This document shows positions 19,325 to 28,878 of a stretch of 64,000 nucleotides of DNA, piece by piece (the stretch's first letter is position 1; every line of letters starts with the position of its first letter). The notes beneath the pieces were generated by a model that searched no databases, was not told the DNA's origin, and saw only the letters and a list, made by a program, of their open reading frames with translations. The DNA comes from Nitrosomonas sp. Its GTDB lineage: Bacteria; Pseudomonadota; Gammaproteobacteria; Burkholderiales; Nitrosomonadaceae. The position numbers were made by a program, and so were the translations under genes. The stretch is from assembly GCA_016708955.1 (NCBI GenBank), contig JADJES010000011.1, positions 26,202 to 90,201 on the forward strand. Direction: 5' to 3'.

Positions 19325-20068
19325 TTAAACTCTTACAACCATTATTTGACTGGCCTGTTGTGCATTTTTTTGCGCGTTCTCAAGCATTTTCATTTGCATA
19401 TCAAATTGACGGGCAAGCGCTATCATGCTAACCATCTCATGTACAACATTCACATTACTACCTTCCAATGTGCCTTCTACAAGTTTGACTCTGGCATCGA
19501 CTTGTGCTTCACCACCCTCTTTAAGACGAAATAAGCCATCCGTACCCTTTACGAGCTTGTCTTGCGGTGGATCAACAAGCTTAATTCGACCTACTAAAGC
19601 TACAGTATTGGGTTGAGGATTAATCGGCACAGATGATACGGTTCCGTCAACCCCGATTGTGATTCGAGTTTCCGGGGGAATCGTGATGGTACCTGTGTCG
19701 CCTTTGACTTTAAGTCCATTATGCGTCAGCAAAATACCATTGGGACTAACTTGCAAGTTGCCATTGCGTGTATAGGCTTCTTCACCACTATCCAATTGCA
19801 CTGCAATCCATCCAGAACCTTTAATTGCAACATCCAGATCACGACCAGTTGTTTGCAATGCGCCAGGTGTAAAATCCGCATGAATTGTTGAATCAACTAC
19901 AAAAGCACGTGTCGGCAATCCGTCGCCGAATATCGGCACAGCGCGAAATGCATTGTTCTCAGCCCGGTAGCCTGTTGTTGCAGCATTAGCAAGGTTTTGA
20001 GCAACCGTAGCCTGTTGATTCAGCGTATGATTTGCTCCAGTCATCGATGTGTAGATCAGTCTATCCAT
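19325..20068 (-). CDS. flgF: Flagellar proximal rod protein
   Basis: A 247-residue FlgF. The N-terminus MDRLIYTSMTGANHTLNQQA and QNLANAATTGYRAENNAFRA identify it, and the C-terminus has SNVNVVHEMVSMIALARQFD and KMLENAQKNAQQASQI. FlgF is one of the proximal rod subunits (with FlgB, FlgC). It sits 28 bp after flgE and 30 bp before flgG in the run of cotranscribed genes. Confidence 0.95.
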   Translation of the reverse strand: MDRLIYTSMTGANHTLNQQATVAQNLANAATTGYRAENNAFRAVPIFGDGLPTRAFVVDSTIHADFTPGALQTTGRDLDVAIKGSGWIAVQLDSGEEAYTRNGNLQVSPNGILLTHNGLKVKGDTGTITIPPETRITIGVDGTVSSVPINPQPNTVALVGRIKLVDPPQDKLVKGTDGLFRLKEGGEAQVDARVKLVEGTLEGSNVNVVHEMVSMIALARQFDMQMKMLENAQKNAQQASQIMVVRV

Positions 20069-20096
20069 GAGTTTTTACTCAGTTATGGTGAGAAAA

Positions 20097-21365
20097 TTAA
20101 AGATTAACCAATGTTTGTAAAACAGCATCTTGAGTTTCAATTGATTTGGCATTCGCTTGATACATGCGCTGTGCAGTAATCATTTTCACCAATTCACTCG
20201 TTAAATCCACATTAGCATCTTCGACCGCAGAGGCTTGAAGTGCGCCAAGTGTCCCCGTTTTTGGGGGGCCCACCAAGGGTTGACCTGAGCTGGGTGTTTC
20301 TATCCACCGTCCATTACCAACAGGATTTAAACCTTGTGGATTGACAAAATTAGCCAAAACAATTTGTCCCAGCGATCTCGTTTGCCCATTACTATAACTT
20401 CCTTGAATTAAGCCATCAGGGGATGTTGTGAACCCAGCCAGCCGACCAGAGGTGTATCCATCCTGGGAAATTGCATTCACGCCAAACTTAGATCCAAATT
20501 GTGTGGCTGTTGTCAAATCCAAAGAAAAAACTAAGGGAGAAGCTGCGCTAAGGCTCGCATCAATGGTTGCCAGATCGACTGACACATTAAAAGGTGCAAT
20601 AGGTGCAGTCAATGCCCCATTATCATCAAAAACTAATGCTTTTGAAGCAGCGCCGTCCAGAGTAACGCCAATAGGTACGCCCGTCGCTGATGCCTCGCCA
20701 TCGACGGTTGCATAGGCATTCCATGTACCCGCTGCAGCTGTTTTCTCAAAAAAAATAGAGAAAAGATGTGCATTACCCAAGCTATCGATAATCGTTCCAG
20801 ATGTTGTACTTGTATAGCTTTTTGGATTATTCGCATCAAAAGGAGTCACTGTAGGTACAGTCTCACCTGAATTCAGATTCATACCCATTGTGAAAGTTGA
20901 TGTGACTTGAGGTGGAATATCAGTGGTATTTAATTTCAAATTGGCCGGTTGACTGGCAACGATATCTCCATTTGCATCTGCTAAATATCCAGTAAGATTC
21001 GCCGCATTGGAGTCGGTAAGAAACCCGTTGCCATCAAGACGGAACTGCCCATTCCGGCTATAACTGACCACTCCTCCTTCACTCATACGAAAGAACCCCT
21101 GCCCGTTTATTGCTATGTCTAATGGATTATTGGTCGGTGAAATATTTCCTTGGTTAAAGATTTGCGCAACAGCTGATACTCTTGAGCCAATACCTACCTG
21201 AGTCTTGGAAGAACCCGCGCCATCCAATGAACTTGCAAATATGTCGGTAAATTGAGCCTGGGATTGTTTATACCCAGGGGTATTTGCATTGGAAATATTA
21301 TTCCCAATGACATCCAGATTTGTCGATGCAGCACTTAGACCACTTAAACCTTGCTGAAAACTCAT
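20097..21365 (-). CDS. flgE: Flagellar hook protein
   Basis: A 422-residue FlgE, the subunit of the flexible hook. Seen: SFQQGLSGLSAASTNLDVIG, NNISNANTPGYKQSQAQF, the central PLDIAINGQGFFRMSEGG and the C-terminal VDLTSELVKMITAQRMYQAN with QTLVNL. Length is normal. It is 13 bp downstream of flgD, whose product is the hook-capping scaffold for it. Confidence 0.95.
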   Translation of the reverse strand: MSFQQGLSGLSAASTNLDVIGNNISNANTPGYKQSQAQFTDIFASSLDGAGSSKTQVGIGSRVSAVAQIFNQGNISPTNNPLDIAINGQGFFRMSEGGVVSYSRNGQFRLDGNGFLTDSNAANLTGYLADANGDIVASQPANLKLNTTDIPPQVTSTFTMGMNLNSGETVPTVTPFDANNPKSYTSTTSGTIIDSLGNAHLFSIFFEKTAAAGTWNAYATVDGEASATGVPIGVTLDGAASKALVFDDNGALTAPIAPFNVSVDLATIDASLSAASPLVFSLDLTTATQFGSKFGVNAISQDGYTSGRLAGFTTSPDGLIQGSYSNGQTRSLGQIVLANFVNPQGLNPVGNGRWIETPSSGQPLVGPPKTGTLGALQASAVEDANVDLTSELVKMITAQRMYQANAKSIETQDAVLQTLVNL

Positions 21366-21378
21366 AATAATCTCCTAA

Positions 21379-22044
21379 TCAAAATACCTGCTTAATGTCA
21401 GATAAACTGACCAAACCCAATTTACCCATATCAAGAAGCGTACCCTGCTCCCCGTTGGAAATGCTATTCACCGAACCTAATGCAAGCGTGTTGACTTTAA
21501 TGTCTTTTCCACCCTGTGTCGCGCTCACTTCAAAGGTATATTCTCCGTCTGCAGCCTTTGCACCACTATCTGTTTCACCATCCCATCCAATCTTGCTAAT
21601 ACCTGCTGGGTGTGCTTTAAGATCAATATTGCGAATGGCTACTCCATGGCTATCCGATATCGTTACTTTGAGCCCGTCGACTGGTTGAGCCAATTCAATA
21701 CCGGCGATGGCAGCATTTTTCTCAAGTTGTATAGATCTTCCTGGAACAAAAGCATCGCGCCCTATCATTGCCGTTGCTTCAATGGATTGACTATCCTCAT
21801 AATCGGAAGACAAAAGTTTCAGCGTTGTATTCAATTTATCGATACCGGATACCGTACTAATCTGTGCTAATTGACTGGTAACCTCCGCATTATCAAGTGG
21901 CTTCAGCGGATCTTGATTTTTCATTTGCGTCACCAGAAGCTTTAAGAATCGATCCTGGGTATTCTCAGCCTCCTTTTTAGCAGTGATCCCTGTCGTTGTA
22001 ATCGATGAAACTGTTTGAGAATTGGTTGATTGGACTGAATTCAT
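21379..22044 (-). CDS. flgD: Flagellar hook-capping protein
   Basis: A 221-residue FlgD. It caps the growing hook and is absent from the finished flagellum. The N-terminal part contains the standard DRFLKLLVTQMKNQDPLKPL and DNAEVTSQLAQISTVSGIDK; the C-terminal part carries a FlgD Ig-like fold (IGWDGETDSGAKAADGEYTF). Spacing to flgC is 11 bp and to flgE 13 bp. Confidence 0.94.
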   Translation of the reverse strand: MNSVQSTNSQTVSSITTTGITAKKEAENTQDRFLKLLVTQMKNQDPLKPLDNAEVTSQLAQISTVSGIDKLNTTLKLLSSDYEDSQSIEATAMIGRDAFVPGRSIQLEKNAAIAGIELAQPVDGLKVTISDSHGVAIRNIDLKAHPAGISKIGWDGETDSGAKAADGEYTFEVSATQGGKDIKVNTLALGSVNSISNGEQGTLLDMGKLGLVSLSDIKQVF

Positions 22045-22055
22045 CTTGTACCCCT

Positions 22056-22460
22056 TTATTGACCAATGGTTAGAGTCTTTTGTAATAGTGATTTGGTGGT
22101 ATTCATCATATCGACACTGTTCTGATACGAACGTGATGCCGACATCATATTGACCATCTCATCGACGACATTAACGTTAGGCATCGTCACATAACCTTTT
22201 TTATCTGCTAGCGGATGTTGAGGCTGGAACAACTGTTTCATTGGAGATTGATCGTGAACGATCCCAGCAACTTTAACGCCGCTTGCGCCATTCGCAGCCG
22301 CCTGTAATGTACTGAAAATCACTTGACGTCCCCGATAAGGTTCGCCAGTTGAGCTAGTTACACTGTCAGCGTTTGAGAGATTACTAGCCACAACATTCAA
22401 ACGCTGGGACTGTGCTGACATGGCTGAGCTTGAAATATCGAATACGTTAAATAATGACAT
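22056..22460 (-). CDS. flgC: Flagellar proximal rod protein
   Basis: A 134-residue FlgC of standard size: FDISSSAMSAQSQRLNVVAS, NLSNADSVTSSTGEPYRGRQ, and the C-terminal VNVVDEMVNMMSASRSYQNS. It forms the proximal rod with FlgB and FlgF. It is separated from flgB by only 2 bp, so the two are translationally linked. Confidence 0.95.
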   Translation of the reverse strand: MSLFNVFDISSSAMSAQSQRLNVVASNLSNADSVTSSTGEPYRGRQVIFSTLQAAANGASGVKVAGIVHDQSPMKQLFQPQHPLADKKGYVTMPNVNVVDEMVNMMSASRSYQNSVDMMNTTKSLLQKTLTIGQ

Positions 22461-22462
22461 GA

Positions 22463-22873
22463 TTATCTCTCCTGCATCGCCATTGTTAAGTTTCTAAATT
22501 CATTATTCAAAAATGTGATACTGGCATCGTACTTAATTGCATTGTCAGCAAATCGCGTACGTTCCATATCCATATCTACGGTGTTTCCATCGGCACTGGG
22601 TTGTAAAGGAACACGATATAATATGTTGTCCCCGAAAACCCCCTGTGCTGCGGAATTAATATGCATCGAGGATGTCGTATTTAAACCCACTTTATTCAGG
22701 TTCGTAGTCAATGAAAGCTTTTCATGTAGTACACTGGCGAAATCGATATCCTTCGCTTTAAAATTAGGCGTATCTGCATTGGCTACATTGCTAGAAAGTA
22801 ACTCTTGCCTGGCAGCTCGTAAGCTTAAGGCTTGATGATGAAAATTTAATTCTTTATCAAGTTTGCTAATCAT
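22463..22873 (-). CDS. flgB: Flagellar proximal rod protein, first gene of the flg cluster
   Basis: A 136-residue FlgB, first gene of the flgBCDEFGHIJKL transcription unit. The N-terminal heptad-type stretch LRAARQELLSSNVANADTPN and FKAKDIDFASVL is diagnostic, as is the late FLNNEFRNLTMAMQER. A sigma-54-like promoter sits about 45 bp upstream (22916-22931), giving an expected short leader. Confidence 0.95.
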   Translation of the reverse strand: MISKLDKELNFHHQALSLRAARQELLSSNVANADTPNFKAKDIDFASVLHEKLSLTTNLNKVGLNTTSSMHINSAAQGVFGDNILYRVPLQPSADGNTVDMDMERTRFADNAIKYDASITFLNNEFRNLTMAMQER

Positions 22874-22915
22874 TTTCTATACACCCTAATTTAAATTGCT
22901 TTCAATTCACTTATA

Positions 22916-22931
22916 AGCACTTAGCATGCCA
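22916..22931 (-). promoter_or_regulatory. Candidate sigma-54 (RpoN) promoter of flgB
   Basis: On the minus strand the sequence TGGCATGCTAAGTGCT matches the -24/-12 consensus TGGCAC-N5-TTGCW with the GG and GC dinucleotides at the required spacing. The -12 element lies about 45 nt before the flgB start, leaving a leader of roughly 30 nt. Sigma-54 control of class II/III flagellar genes is known in several proteobacteria; its use here is inference. Confidence 0.6.
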
Positions 22932-23068
22932 ACTATAATAAATGTTCGAGCAGCTAAATCAGCCCGCAATAAAGGCTTGAAATAGACGCTATCTTCGAAC
23001 GTGACTTTTATTACAGTTGTTTAAGATATCTGTGAGGCGGCAATAATTGCCGAGAACGGCAAAAATGA

Positions 23069-23803
23069 ATGGTTAAAAATAAATCTATGATACGTTGCTT
23101 AGTGCTAATTCTCAGTCTGTTAATGCTTGTTTTCTCTATTCCGGCATTTGCATCAAAGCACAGAGCTATTGCGCAACATCAAGATATTGCTTTGATTAAA
23201 AACGCGATTGAGAATTTTTTATACAACAATACAGCCACTTTATCCGGGCAAGTTATCGTGAATGTGGGCCAGATTGACAGGCGTCTTGCTTTACCGCAGT
23301 GTCCGCACCTGGAACCGTTTGTCCCAACTGGCGGGCGTTTATGGGGAAAAACTTCTATCGGGGTCCGCTGTGATAGCCAGGTTGCAACATGGACCATCTA
23401 TGTACAGACTGAAATAATTGTAATGACAAATGTATTACATATCACACGACCCGTCGCAGTTGGACAGACAATCGCCTATGAGGATATCGCACCACAGAAT
23501 GTTAATTTGACACAGATGCCGGAAGGCATATTCACGGATGTCGCACAAGTAATTGGCAAAGTGGCTACCACCAACCTTACTGCTGGGCAACCATTACGTC
23601 CACAAATGCTACGAGCACCCTACGTAGTCTTGCGGGGTCAAACAGTGAATCTGGTCGTTCAAGGGCGTGGATTCAGCATCCGATCGGAGGGCCAGGCGTT
23701 AGCAGATGCGGCAGAGGGGCAAGTTGTTCAGGTTCGCAATAAATCAGGACGAATCATGAGCGGACTTGCGCGCACCAATTCAATTGTTGAAATACAACCA
23801 TAA
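23069..23803 (+). CDS. flgA: Flagellar P-ring assembly chaperone
   Basis: A 244-residue FlgA with a signal peptide (about 1-26, ending PAFASKH). It helps FlgI assemble into the P ring in the periplasm. The C-terminal SAF-type domain is recognisable by VAVGQTIAYEDIAPQNV, AGQPLRPQMLRAPYVVLRGQ and VVQVRNKSGRIMSGLA. It is transcribed away from flgB. The flgM and flgN genes that often follow flgA are not here; an acyl carrier protein gene follows instead. Confidence 0.93.
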   Translation: MVKNKSMIRCLVLILSLLMLVFSIPAFASKHRAIAQHQDIALIKNAIENFLYNNTATLSGQVIVNVGQIDRRLALPQCPHLEPFVPTGGRLWGKTSIGVRCDSQVATWTIYVQTEIIVMTNVLHITRPVAVGQTIAYEDIAPQNVNLTQMPEGIFTDVAQVIGKVATTNLTAGQPLRPQMLRAPYVVLRGQTVNLVVQGRGFSIRSEGQALADAAEGQVVQVRNKSGRIMSGLARTNSIVEIQP

Positions 23804-23943
23804 TGTATTAGCCCAAGTGCTTCCATTGTTATCTGTTGAATGCTATTTGCTCTCACTTACATAAACATGTGATCTTAACCCGCAATCAGACTTATAATTA
23901 AGATTCATTTCAATACTCAAAAAAACAAGTATCTTTTTACACC

Positions 23944-24228
23944 GTGACCAAAATAGACCTTACCGTTGAAATAAAAAGAATTCTGGCTGACGTACTCGGA
24001 TTGGGGGAACGTCTCAATGCGATGAAATCGGATACCCTATTACTCGGCAATATTCCTGAACTTGATTCCGTAGCAATCGTTACGATTATCCTGGCTTTAG
24101 AGAAGAATTTCTCCATCTCGATTAAAGATGACGAAATTAGTGCGAGAACATTTGATACATTCGGTGCTTTGGTTAATTTTTTAGAACAAAAATTAGCCGA
24201 TAAAAATCACCTATCGATTAATACTTGA
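23944..24228 (+). CDS. Acyl carrier protein, PEP-CTERM/exosortase-locus type
   Basis: A 94-residue carrier protein starting at GTG 23944. The phosphopantetheine attachment Ser is Ser42 in NIPELDSVAIV; the context TLLLGNIPELDSVAIVTII and DDEISARTFDTFGALVNFLE match the carrier proteins found in PEP-CTERM/exopolysaccharide loci better than the fatty-acid AcpP (which has DSL). Here it is isolated from such a locus. It probably carries an acyl or aminoacyl group for a tailoring step in surface polymer synthesis; the partner enzymes are elsewhere. Confidence 0.75.
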   Translation: MTKIDLTVEIKRILADVLGLGERLNAMKSDTLLLGNIPELDSVAIVTIILALEKNFSISIKDDEISARTFDTFGALVNFLEQKLADKNHLSINT

Positions 24229-24265
24229 ATGATGCAGATTGTATTTGGATATGAATACTGCATAA

Positions 24266-24670
24266 TTGCTGCATCTAATTCAGAATAAACTGGACAAAGC
24301 ATTGAAATTACATCCTGCAAGTTTTGCTCATCAGTATATTTTCACCGGCTATGGGGACGGACACATATCGATTAATCAGATTCGTTACGAAAAGAACCTG
24401 ATCGTTATGCCCGATCGCTTGATCGAAGACTGGCCGGTAATGTCAGTTTCACAACTGGAAATTCGGCATTTTGAAATGCTGACACCCTATAAGCCAGAAA
24501 TTATCATTCTCGGCACAGGCACTACGCATAAATTTCCTAGTCAATCCGTTCTAAGCCAGATAACCAAAATGGGAATTGGAATCGAAGTGATGGATACAAA
24601 AGCCTGCTGCCGTACTTATAACATCCTGGTTGAAGAAGGACGGCGTGTTGCTGCAGCGCTGCTGATCTAG
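24266..24670 (+). CDS. Mth938-like (DUF498) domain protein
   Basis: A protein of up to 134 residues of the Mth938/DUF498 (NDUFAF3-like) family: YIFTGYGDGHISINQ, a central PEIIILGTGTTHKFP and MDTKACCRTYNILVEEGRRV. The family is widespread and linked to respiratory-complex assembly in eukaryotes; the bacterial role is unclear. The first 12 codons look unlike the family; TTG 24302 would give a more typical start (KLHPASF). Both possible starts are TTG. Confidence 0.75.
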   Translation: MLHLIQNKLDKALKLHPASFAHQYIFTGYGDGHISINQIRYEKNLIVMPDRLIEDWPVMSVSQLEIRHFEMLTPYKPEIIILGTGTTHKFPSQSVLSQITKMGIGIEVMDTKACCRTYNILVEEGRRVAAALLI

Positions 24671-24882
24671 TTTTCTATCAATATAAAAGAAGCTCAAAAT
24701 TTATTTCGTCGTATTGTCAAAACTAGACAGGTCAGTCGTAAGTAATGCAATAATTCGCTTCAATTAAATCACAAATTTAAAAAAGAAATGGCCATGGCAA
24801 TTATGATTGTGATAAATTCATGGTTGGAAAGTCAGATATAGTAGAATTGGCTTCCTTCATAATATTAATACAGGAGTTAAAA

Positions 24883-25110
24883 ATGAATAAATTTCTTATC
24901 GCTGCAATTGGTTTAGTCTTTTTACTGGGCTCTTCTGCCACTATGGCTAGTGGAAACAAAGAATCTGAACTGCCTCCAATGGCTGCACAGGACATTCTAA
25001 ATCAAATGGCATGCGACGGTAAAAAAGCTGGCGAAAAAATTAGAGATCGTCATGACGGTGAAATGGTTACTTGCCCAGCTAAGATTAAACAACCTAATTT
25101 TGGCAAATAA
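24883..25110 (+). CDS. Small exported protein of unknown function
   Basis: A 75-residue protein with a clear signal peptide (MNKFLIAAIGLVFLLGSSAT then MASG). The mature part of about 50 residues is charged and has two cysteines (MACDGKK and VTCPAKIK), possibly one disulfide. ATG 24883 is chosen because CAGGAG lies 8-12 nt upstream; a longer open frame exists but lacks a binding site. I do not recognise the family. Confidence 0.65.
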   Translation: MNKFLIAAIGLVFLLGSSATMASGNKESELPPMAAQDILNQMACDGKKAGEKIRDRHDGEMVTCPAKIKQPNFGK

Positions 25111-25975
25111 TAATTACAAGCAAGTCGATTGATAGGTCAAGTAAGATAGGTTAGATTATTTTCATCTTCCACTCAAAGTCGGTTTCAATGAATTGAGTAG
25201 TAGAAGTAAATATTTCGAGACTATCGGCTTGACCTATTATTCTGCTGTGAGTCCAAAGTATTAATCTAAAAAATAGGTTTAAAGTTTGGGTTATACACAC
25301 AAAAACTAGAACACCTGTTCCAATTTTTTTGAACAATCAACTTAATGACGCTTTAGCCTTCAGAATGTTAAAAATCTTTCATAGCATCATCTTGGCTCTG
25401 TCACAATTAATTGTTGAAAATGATTTGTAAAATTACATGATTACTTATTAATCATGAAGTTATGTTATTTTATAGTGGCCAAAAAGTCGTTTGTTATCAG
25501 ATAACTGGGAAATTCAACAATTAACTGCTACATAGCCATCATCTTCCTCATCCCGGCATAGCAATTCATTTTTGAATTGTGCGACTATACATTGCGCAGC
25601 ATCGCCACAACCTGTAACAAGAAGACAAATTACATATTATTATCAATAGATTATTTATTGCTTCCTGATATCACATATTAGAAACACTCTTTAACTTTAT
25701 GCAAATAAAGAACTAATTCTAAGTTTAGATAGAAATACTCGCTAAAATGTGGCAAACTATTCAGCAAATAATATTCAGGTATGCAATCTATTACTTTTGA
25801 ATTATTTTTAATTTATAAAATTAAATACTGGCAAGTTAAGATTATTTATTTTAAATACTAAAAATAATCACACATAGATTAAATACTCTTAACTGATACT
25901 CTCCTCGCTCATAACGAAAATATTTAAGTAGATTAAAAATGATTTACAATTTCGGTCAATTGGAGAGAAGAAAGA
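25111..25975. other. 865-bp AT-rich intergenic stretch
   Basis: No convincing gene on either strand. It contains an inverted repeat ATAGGTCAAG (25132-25141) / CTTGACCTAT (25228-25237) about 86 nt apart, which may mark the ends of a degenerate short element or a regulatory hairpin. The remainder is very AT-rich and leads up to the PbpG-like gene, whose promoter presumably lies near its right end. Confidence 0.4.
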
Positions 25976-26803
25976 ATGAAACAAGTATTTTTTTTATTTT
26001 GCGCCATATTTTTTTATACCAGCAACGCCTTAGCACAGAAAAATAACCTAGATATCAAATCGCAAGCTGCGTTGGTTTTCAATGCGCAAAATGCGCGCGT
26101 GATTTATGATAAGAATGCAGACAAGGTAATGCCTATTGCTTCTATCACCAAATTAATGACCGCCATGGTTACGCTTGATGCGCGCTTGTCCCCGAATGAA
26201 AAAATCACGATCACGAATGCTGATGTCGACAAGCTGAAACACTCATCTTCCCGACTGCCCGTAGGCAGTAGCTATCCTCGCAATGAATTATTACGCTTAG
26301 CGCTGATGTCATCTGAGAATCGTGCCGCTGCAGCGCTGGCTCGCACATATCCCGGCGGCACAAAAGCATTCGTTCATGCCATGAATCTAAAGGCTAAGAA
26401 AATTGGAATGACCAACAGTCGTTTTGTCGACTCTACCGGTTTAAATAGCAACAATGTAGCGACAGCACGCGACCTAGCAAAATTGGTCTCCGCTTCAAAT
26501 AACTATGCCGCTATCCGTGAGTTTTCAACGACCTCACAGCATTCCGTATCGCCAGGCAATAAGCGTGCTCAATTACAGTATGTCAATTCCAATAGTCTGG
26601 TGCGCAACCAAGGATGGGATATCGGTGTTTCTAAAACCGGCTATCTCAGTGATGCGGGCCGCTGTTTGGTGATGCAAGCCAAAATTTCAGGGCAACCCGT
26701 TGTGATTGTTCTGCTGAACTCCTGGGGCAAAAATACCCGGATTGGCGATGCCAACCGCGTAAAAAAATGGATAGAGAGCAACCAGGGCCGCAGGCAAGTA
26801 TAA
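25976..26803 (+). CDS. pbpG: D-alanyl-D-alanine endopeptidase (PBP7/PbpG-like, S11 family)
   Basis: A 275-residue periplasmic serine peptidase with a signal peptide (1-20, NALA). All three penicillin-binding motifs are visible: SITK (Ser56-Lys59), SEN (113-115) and KTG at about 219 (SKTGYLS). PBP7-type enzymes cleave D-Ala-DAP cross-links during peptidoglycan remodelling. Its size and lack of a long C-terminal domain separate it from the DacC-like carboxypeptidase at 36839. AGAGAAG precedes the start. Confidence 0.88.
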   Translation: MKQVFFLFCAIFFYTSNALAQKNNLDIKSQAALVFNAQNARVIYDKNADKVMPIASITKLMTAMVTLDARLSPNEKITITNADVDKLKHSSSRLPVGSSYPRNELLRLALMSSENRAAAALARTYPGGTKAFVHAMNLKAKKIGMTNSRFVDSTGLNSNNVATARDLAKLVSASNNYAAIREFSTTSQHSVSPGNKRAQLQYVNSNSLVRNQGWDIGVSKTGYLSDAGRCLVMQAKISGQPVVIVLLNSWGKNTRIGDANRVKKWIESNQGRRQV

Positions 26804-26815
26804 GAATGCCAGATT

Positions 26816-28320
26816 CTACGTCAGGTTATAGACTTCACTGTATTTTCGCTTAAGATAATCAACGAAATAATCCGGATTCAAAGCTTCACCGGTAACGCGC
26901 TTGACAAGTTCCTGTGGCGAATAAAGCCTTCCTTGACGGTGGATCTTATCATTGAGCCAGTTCTTAATCGGCGCAAAATTACCTATAGCAATATTTCGCT
27001 CGGTATCGGGTTGTTCGCTCAGTAGCGTTTGGTAAAACTGACACGCATACATCGCACCCAGTGTATACGAAGGAAAATACCCAAACGCTCCGCCGCTCCA
27101 GTGTGAATCCTGCAAACACCCAATTTATCATTCGGCGGTTGAATTCCCAGGTACTTCTGCATCAGCTCATTCCAGATGTGCGGCAAATCATCAACCTGCA
27201 TCGAACCATCAAACAGCCCCTTCTCGATTTCATAACGCAAAATAATATGCAACGGATAAGTCACCTCATCCGCCTCTACCCGGATAAAATCCGGCTTGCA
27301 CGTATTAATCGCACGATAAAACGAATCGACGGTAGCAGATTTCAGGTTATCCGGAAATGCCGCGCGGATCGTCTCGAAATAATGCTGGCAAAACGGCTTA
27401 CTCTGCGCGATCATGCGTTCCCAGAATAACGACTGGGATTCATGGATTCCCATCGTCAAGGATTCCGCAGCCGGTAAATCCCCCAATTCATGCGGGCGTC
27501 CTTGCTCGTAGAGCGCATGACCGGTTTCATGGATTACCGCATACAGCGATTCGACAAAATTACTGTCCTTGTAGCGCGTCGTAATGCGCACATCGGTCGG
27601 ATGACTGCCGCCGCAAAAAGGGTGCACCGACACATCCATACGTCCCTGCTCAAAATTAAAACCAATATCCTGGCTGATTTTGCGCGCTAAAGCTTCCTGC
27701 TTATCCAGCGCAAACCTGCCCTGCAGAAAAGCAGTATCCGGTTGATAAGAATGCCCTTGAATGGCATGAATCAGCGGTATCAATTCCTGCTTCAGGCGCT
27801 CGAATATCGGCGTGATCATGTCCATTGTCGTGCCGCGCTCAAACAGATCAATGTTTGCATCGTAGGGCTTCAAATCCGGCGACACACACTGCGCCCATTC
27901 TTGCTTAAGTTCCAGAAAACGTTTCAGCACCGGCGCAAAATCAGAAAATTTATTCTCCTGGCGCGCCATCACCCAAATGCCCTGCCCGCGCGAGCTTAAC
28001 TCCGCCAGCTCCTGCACTAATCGTTTCGATACTTTGGTTTCGAGCTCATAACTATGCAGCGCTTCACGAATATTGCAACGCTCCAGCTCACTCAAAGCAT
28101 CAAAATCCTTTTCCTTTAGCTCGTTCAGGCACTCTCCCAGTGCAGGATCAGTCATGCGTTCATGAATGACACCCGCCAGCGCCGCAATCTGCTTGGCACG
28201 CGCCTCACCGGCGCCCGGCGGCATCATCACTTCCTGATCCCACCCCAGCGTACTCATCACACCGCTTAAATGCGTGATTTCTTCCAATTTCTGGATTAAA
28301 TTTTGATAGTGCTGATTCAT
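26816..28320 (-). pseudogene. M32-family carboxypeptidase (Taq type), one-base frameshift
   Basis: A zinc metallocarboxypeptidase of about 500 residues from MNQHYQNLIQ (ATG 28320). The active-site HETGH is in VIHETGHALYEQG, with the downstream Glu in GIHESQSLFWERM and the family segment DVRITTRY. The frame breaks at 27114-27116: the coding strand reads GGTGTTTGCAG where GGTGTTTTGCAG would continue GV-LQDSHWSGGAFGYFPSY. The last ~100 residues then read normally to 26816. One missing T in a T4 run accounts for the break, so the gene is likely intact in reality. It is convergent with pbpG. Confidence 0.88.
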
Positions 28321-28440
28321 AATCATCCCGTTATTTAATTGAAACAAAGCCCTGCTCACGATCCACCTGATTCCAGGGGATAGCACTAAAATCACAAGCC
28401 CAGTATCATACCAACTTTAACACCAACCATTCACACTGCC

Positions 28441-28878
28441 ATGCTCTGGATAAAATCACTGCACATCATTTTCATGGTCACCTGGTTCGCGGGGCTATTC
28501 TATCTGCCGCGTCTGTTTGTCTATCACGCCCAATGCGAGGATCAACCCGGCAAGGAGCGCTTCAAAATCATGGAGCGCAAACTCTATTACGGCATCATGA
28601 CCCCCGGCGCGGTGCTGACCGTGGTGTTCGGCGTGTGGCTGTGGCTGGGTTACGGTTTTTCTGGAAGCTGGCTACATGCCAAACTGGCATTGGTTTTGAT
28701 ACTGATTTACTACCATTATTACTGCGGAAAATATGTCAAAGCGTTTAAAAACGATGCCAATCAGCATGGCCATGTGTTTTACCGCTGGTTTAATGAATTC
28801 CCGGTGTTGGTTTTGTTTGCGGTAGTGATACTGGTTGTGGTCAAACCGGATTTGGTTGCGCTGATTTCTGAGCTTTAA
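28441..28878 (+). CDS. hemJ: Protoporphyrinogen IX oxidase, HemJ type
   Basis: A 145-residue integral membrane protein with about four helices. The opening LWIKSLHIIFMVTWFAGLFY (with the conserved His) and the following LPRLFVYHA and MERKLYYGIMTPGA identify HemJ, which oxidises protoporphyrinogen IX to protoporphyrin IX in haem synthesis in bacteria lacking HemG/HemY. It stands divergent from the M32 peptidase. A repeated hairpin element begins immediately after its stop codon. Confidence 0.9.
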   Translation: MLWIKSLHIIFMVTWFAGLFYLPRLFVYHAQCEDQPGKERFKIMERKLYYGIMTPGAVLTVVFGVWLWLGYGFSGSWLHAKLALVLILIYYHYYCGKYVKAFKNDANQHGHVFYRWFNEFPVLVLFAVVILVVVKPDLVALISEL

